This document shows, piece by piece, positions 61,801-64,000 of a DNA stretch of 64,000 nucleotides. Location of the stretch: positions 620,001-684,000 of the forward strand of contig NZ_JBHSXH010000009.1 of NCBI RefSeq assembly GCF_042662625.1, written 5' to 3'. The translations under genes were made by a program, and so were the position numbers. The notes under the pieces are model-generated. The model saw only the letters and a program-made list of their open reading frames with translations, was not told the origin of the DNA and did not search any database. The number at the start of each line of letters is the position of its first letter. The first letter of the stretch is position 1. The stretch is from Halopelagius fulvigenes (lineage in GTDB: Archaea > Halobacteriota > Halobacteria > Halobacteriales > Haloferacaceae).

Positions 61801-62468
61801 GGGAGGACCCCCTCCGTCGGACCGACGGTTTCGACGCGGCCGTCCGCGAAGACGGCTACTCGGTCGGCGAGTCGCCCGGCCTGCGAACGGTCGTGGGTCA
61901 CGAGCACCGCCGTCGTGTTCGACTCCCCGACGAGTTCCTCCAAGAGGGATTCGACCTTCGCCTCCGAGGCGGCGTCGAGGCTGGCGGTCGGTTCGTCGAG
62001 GAGGAGAGCCTCGGGGTCGTTGAGTATCGTCCGGGCTATCGCGACGCGTTGGGCCTCCCCGCCGGAGAGATCGTCGGTGGTGCGGTCCTCGTACCCCCGC
62101 AGGCCGACGCGCCCGAGGACGCGCGCGACTTCGGCCTCGTCCACGGACTCCCCGCGAAGTCTCGGGCCGACCGCGACGTTCTCGCGGACGGTCCCGCCCC
62201 GGAGAGCCGGTCGCTGAGGGACGTATCCGACGCGACGCCGGAGTTCGCGGGGCGGAATCGTCCGGTAGTCCGCCCCGTCGAGGAACACGGTTCCGCCCGT
62301 GGGCTCGTCTAGTCGGTTGAGCAACCGCAGGAACGACGACTTCCCGGCCCCCGACGGACCGACCACTCCGAGGACGTCGCCCTCCTCGACGGAGAGCGAT
62401 ACGCCGTCGACGATGCGTTCGCCGTCGGCCTCGTGGGAGAGGTCTCGGGATTCGAGTTTCGGCGGCAT
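61797..62468 (-). CDS. fetA: FetA-like ABC transporter ATP-binding protein
   Basis: 223-residue ATPase. Walker A is GPSGAGKSS, the signature LSGGEAQR, and Walker B LLLDEPTASLD. It lies upstream of, and overlaps, the FetB-like permease. Function as an iron exporter is inferred from the pair. It is on the minus strand next to a divergent cysteine-rich gene. Confidence 0.92.
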   Translation of the reverse strand: MPPKLESRDLSHEADGERIVDGVSLSVEEGDVLGVVGPSGAGKSSFLRLLNRLDEPTGGTVFLDGADYRTIPPRELRRRVGYVPQRPALRGGTVRENVAVGPRLRGESVDEAEVARVLGRVGLRGYEDRTTDDLSGGEAQRVAIARTILNDPEALLLDEPTASLDAASEAKVESLLEELVGESNTTAVLVTHDRSQAGRLADRVAVFADGRVETVGPTEGVLP

Positions 62469-62535
62469 CGGTTACCTCACCGTTCGGCGGCTTCCCGTTT
62501 AGAGTCGCCCGGTGGTTCGCGCCGCGACTCGGACG

Positions 62536-62600
62536 GACCGGCCGCCGGCCGCTGACCGCTGACCGGCCGCCGGTCGTTGACCGCCGACCGACCGCCGATC
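62536..62600. repeat. Short GACCG-rich direct repeats before the DUF2703 gene
   Basis: Between fetA and the next gene, GACCGGCCGCCGG occurs twice (62536-62548 and 62561-62573), with CTGACCG twice in between and further GACCG units after. It is not coding and has no clear function. It could hold regulatory sites for the divergent genes. Confidence 0.7.
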
Positions 62601-62657
62601 GACCTCGAACCGGTTTCCGCAGAGAAACCGCGTTTATGCCCTCGTACTGCCCGATAT

Positions 62658-63263
62658 ATGGATGTCCGTCCCGTAGACGAACTCGGAATGTCGAACCCAT
62701 CTCCCCACCCGAACGTGTCCGTCGAAGCGGTGACGCCCGAGTCGTCCGCGAATCGCACGGTGACCGTCGAGTTCCTCTATCTCGACCGCGAACGCTGCGA
62801 ACGGTGCGGCGACACCGAGGCGTCCCTGCGGGAGGCCGTAGACGCCGCGGCGACCCCCCTCGACGAACTCGGCGTCGATATCGCCCTCCGGTACGTCCAC
62901 GTCGAGAGCGAGGCCGACGCGCGCCGCGTCCGCCTCGAAACCTCCCCGACCGTCCGCATCGACGGGCGCGACGTCCAACCGAACTACCGCGAGAGCGAGT
63001 GCGACTCCTGCGGCGAGTTGTGCGACTGTGACATCCGCTGCGGGGAGGACGGTATCGGCTGCCGGGTCTGGTCGTACCGCGGGGAGGAGTACGAGGCGGC
63101 CCCCGTCGGACTCCTACTGGCGGCGATTCTCCGGGCGGCGGTCGGCGCGGACTCGCCGGTCCGACCCGACGCGCCCCACCGACTGCCGGAGAACCTGCGG
63201 AACTTCTTCGGCGGCGACGCCGAGGCGGACGCCGCGGAGGAGCGACGAACCTCGTGCTGTTGA
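62658..63263 (+). CDS. DUF2703 cysteine-rich thioredoxin-like protein
   Basis: 201-residue protein. CERCGDTE (near residue 40) matches the DUF2703 redox or metal motif. A second cysteine cluster, ECDSCGELCDCDIRCGEDGIGC (in parts), sits near 115-135, and the protein ends CC. No membrane helix. A TATA-like GTTTATGC about 27 bp before ATG 62658 fits a leaderless mRNA; the ATG at 62688 is an alternative. It may be a metal or redox-stress protein linked to the FetAB pair by position. Confidence 0.78.
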   Translation: MDVRPVDELGMSNPSPHPNVSVEAVTPESSANRTVTVEFLYLDRERCERCGDTEASLREAVDAAATPLDELGVDIALRYVHVESEADARRVRLETSPTVRIDGRDVQPNYRESECDSCGELCDCDIRCGEDGIGCRVWSYRGEEYEAAPVGLLLAAILRAAVGADSPVRPDAPHRLPENLRNFFGGDAEADAAEERRTSCC

Positions 63264-63267
63264 CTCC

Positions 63268-64000
63268 TCACGCCGCCAGCGCCTCGTCCAACCAGTCGTA
63301 CATCACGTCGGACGCCAGCGTCAGGTTACCGACCTGACAGTGCTCGCCGGCCCCCTCCTCGGTTCCGAACACGCGAACCGTCGTCGGGCAGGTCAGTTCG
63401 TCCACGAACTCCGCCGCGAGTCCGAGGGGGACGAAGTGGTCGTCCTCGCCCGCGAGGACGAGCGTCGGGCAGTCGATGCGCCCGGCCACCCCCGACAGCG
63501 AGTACTCCGGGAGCGTCCGCTGGAGTTCCGCGGCGGAGTCGACGCCGAACACCCACTTCGAGTTCTCCAGCAGCCACCGCGATTCGAGGCTGACCCGCCC
63601 GCCGAGGGACGCGAGCGCGTTCACGACGATGTCCGGGGCGAGGCGCATCGCCCGCGCGAGGCGCGGTGCCTCGTACTCCGAGGCGCGGTACAGGTCGTGC
63701 ATGTGGTCGAACGCGACGAGTGCGGCGACCCTGTCGTCGAACGCCGCCGCCCGCGGGGCGTAGTACCCGCCGAAACTGACGCCGACGAGTCCGATTCGCG
63801 CGTCGTCCACCGACGGGAGGTCCGCCGCGTAGTCCAACGCCGGGCCGACGACGTGCTCCCAGTCGGGGCGCGCCGTCAGGCCCTCCTCCCGCAGGGGCGC
63901 GCCCTGTCCCGGCCCCTCGAACGCGAGGACGGCGTACCCGCGCGCCAACGCCTCCGGGACGGCACAGAGGAAGTACAGTTCCTCGGCCACGGAGTCGAAC
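63268..64000 (-). CDS. Alpha/beta hydrolase (esterase), 5' end cut by window
   Basis: The frame is open through the window edge, so the N-terminus is missing. Present are the nucleophile elbow GVSFGGYYAP, the acid region LAGEDDHFVPLG and the histidine near GEHCQVG. The FDSVAEELYF text resembles DUF1100/FrsA-like hydrolases that begin well before this point. It ends four bases after the DUF2703 gene, convergently. Substrate unknown. Confidence 0.85.
   Translation of the reverse strand, partial: FDSVAEELYFLCAVPEALARGYAVLAFEGPGQGAPLREEGLTARPDWEHVVGPALDYAADLPSVDDARIGLVGVSFGGYYAPRAAAFDDRVAALVAFDHMHDLYRASEYEAPRLARAMRLAPDIVVNALASLGGRVSLESRWLLENSKWVFGVDSAAELQRTLPEYSLSGVAGRIDCPTLVLAGEDDHFVPLGLAAEFVDELTCPTTVRVFGTEEGAGEHCQVGNLTLASDVMYDWLDEALAA

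Noticed and set aside
1..64000. Integrated mobile element or genomic island
   Set aside because: No transposase, integrase, phage or conjugation gene and no flanking direct repeats at the tRNAs. Composition is uniform apart from promoter gaps and the surface-protein region.

Overview
This window looks like part of the main chromosome of an extremely halophilic archaeon (class Halobacteria, probably Haloferacaceae). The DNA is very GC-rich, the predicted proteins are strongly acidic, and many genes have a TATA-like box about 27 bp before the start codon with no 5' leader. Archaeal or haloarchaeal hallmark genes include Cbf5, GatD, RfcL, a JAMM/MPN protease, a PGF-CTERM surface glycoprotein, type IV pilins with the archaeal N-terminus, an elongator tRNA-Met with a bulge-helix-bulge intron, and many haloarchaeal DUF proteins. 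I cannot name the genus from sequence alone.

Layout. 1-5.3 kb: the end of a trehalose-phosphatase gene, a PRC-barrel protein, a Bat-type HTH regulator, and a DUF4212 / sodium-solute symporter / universal-stress-protein (Usp) operon. 5.3-11.8 kb: a hairpin-rich spacer and tRNA-Pro(GGG), then a leftward block (deacylase, Cbf5/TruB, CMP kinase, EMC3-like DUF106 protein, glutamate dehydrogenase, adenylate kinase). This is the widely conserved adk-DUF106-cmk-truB neighbourhood, here interrupted by gdh. 12-17.5 kb: a YeiH-type transporter, a Usp gene, two tiny tandem coupled ORFs, an APC transporter carrying two Usp domains, and an epoxide-hydrolase-like enzyme. 17.6-17.8 kb: a candidate structured non-coding RNA. 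17.8-33.9 kb: mostly housekeeping genes (AIR-synthase-like protein, SDR, JAMM protease, isopentenyl-diphosphate isomerase, lipid kinase, PHP protein, Lrp regulator facing carA, a PAS/kinase-like protein, GatD, phosphoglycerate mutase and several membrane or hypothetical proteins).

34-39.2 kb is the cell-surface region: intron-containing tRNA-Met, a 978-residue surface (probably S-layer) glycoprotein with two families of glycosylation-sequon repeats, and two coupled type IV pilins. 39.2-47.5 kb: small metabolic and membrane genes, including an asparaginase, a second CMP-kinase-like protein without the P-loop lysine, RNase H, a TatC-like membrane protein and a duplicated small membrane protein. 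47.5-56.7 kb: a spacer with five consecutive perfect hairpins, malic enzyme, a degenerate M24 protein, heme A synthase, a complete polar amino-acid ABC transporter and RfcL. 56.7-64 kb: a copper-type metal cluster (wHTH regulator, P1B ATPase broken by a one-base frameshift, CopZ chaperone), a Tat lipoprotein hydrolase, a FetAB-like ABC exporter, a cysteine-rich DUF2703 protein, and an esterase cut by the window end.

No insertion sequence, integrase, CRISPR array, rRNA or obvious foreign island was found. The most unusual signals are structural: the 59-bp tandem of Shine-Dalgarno plus mini-ORF units ahead of the APC-Usp transporter, the putative ncRNA at 17.65 kb, the hairpin arrays at 5.4 and 47.5 kb, the minisatellites in the surface glycoprotein, and several proteins that kept a family fold but lost its catalytic residues.
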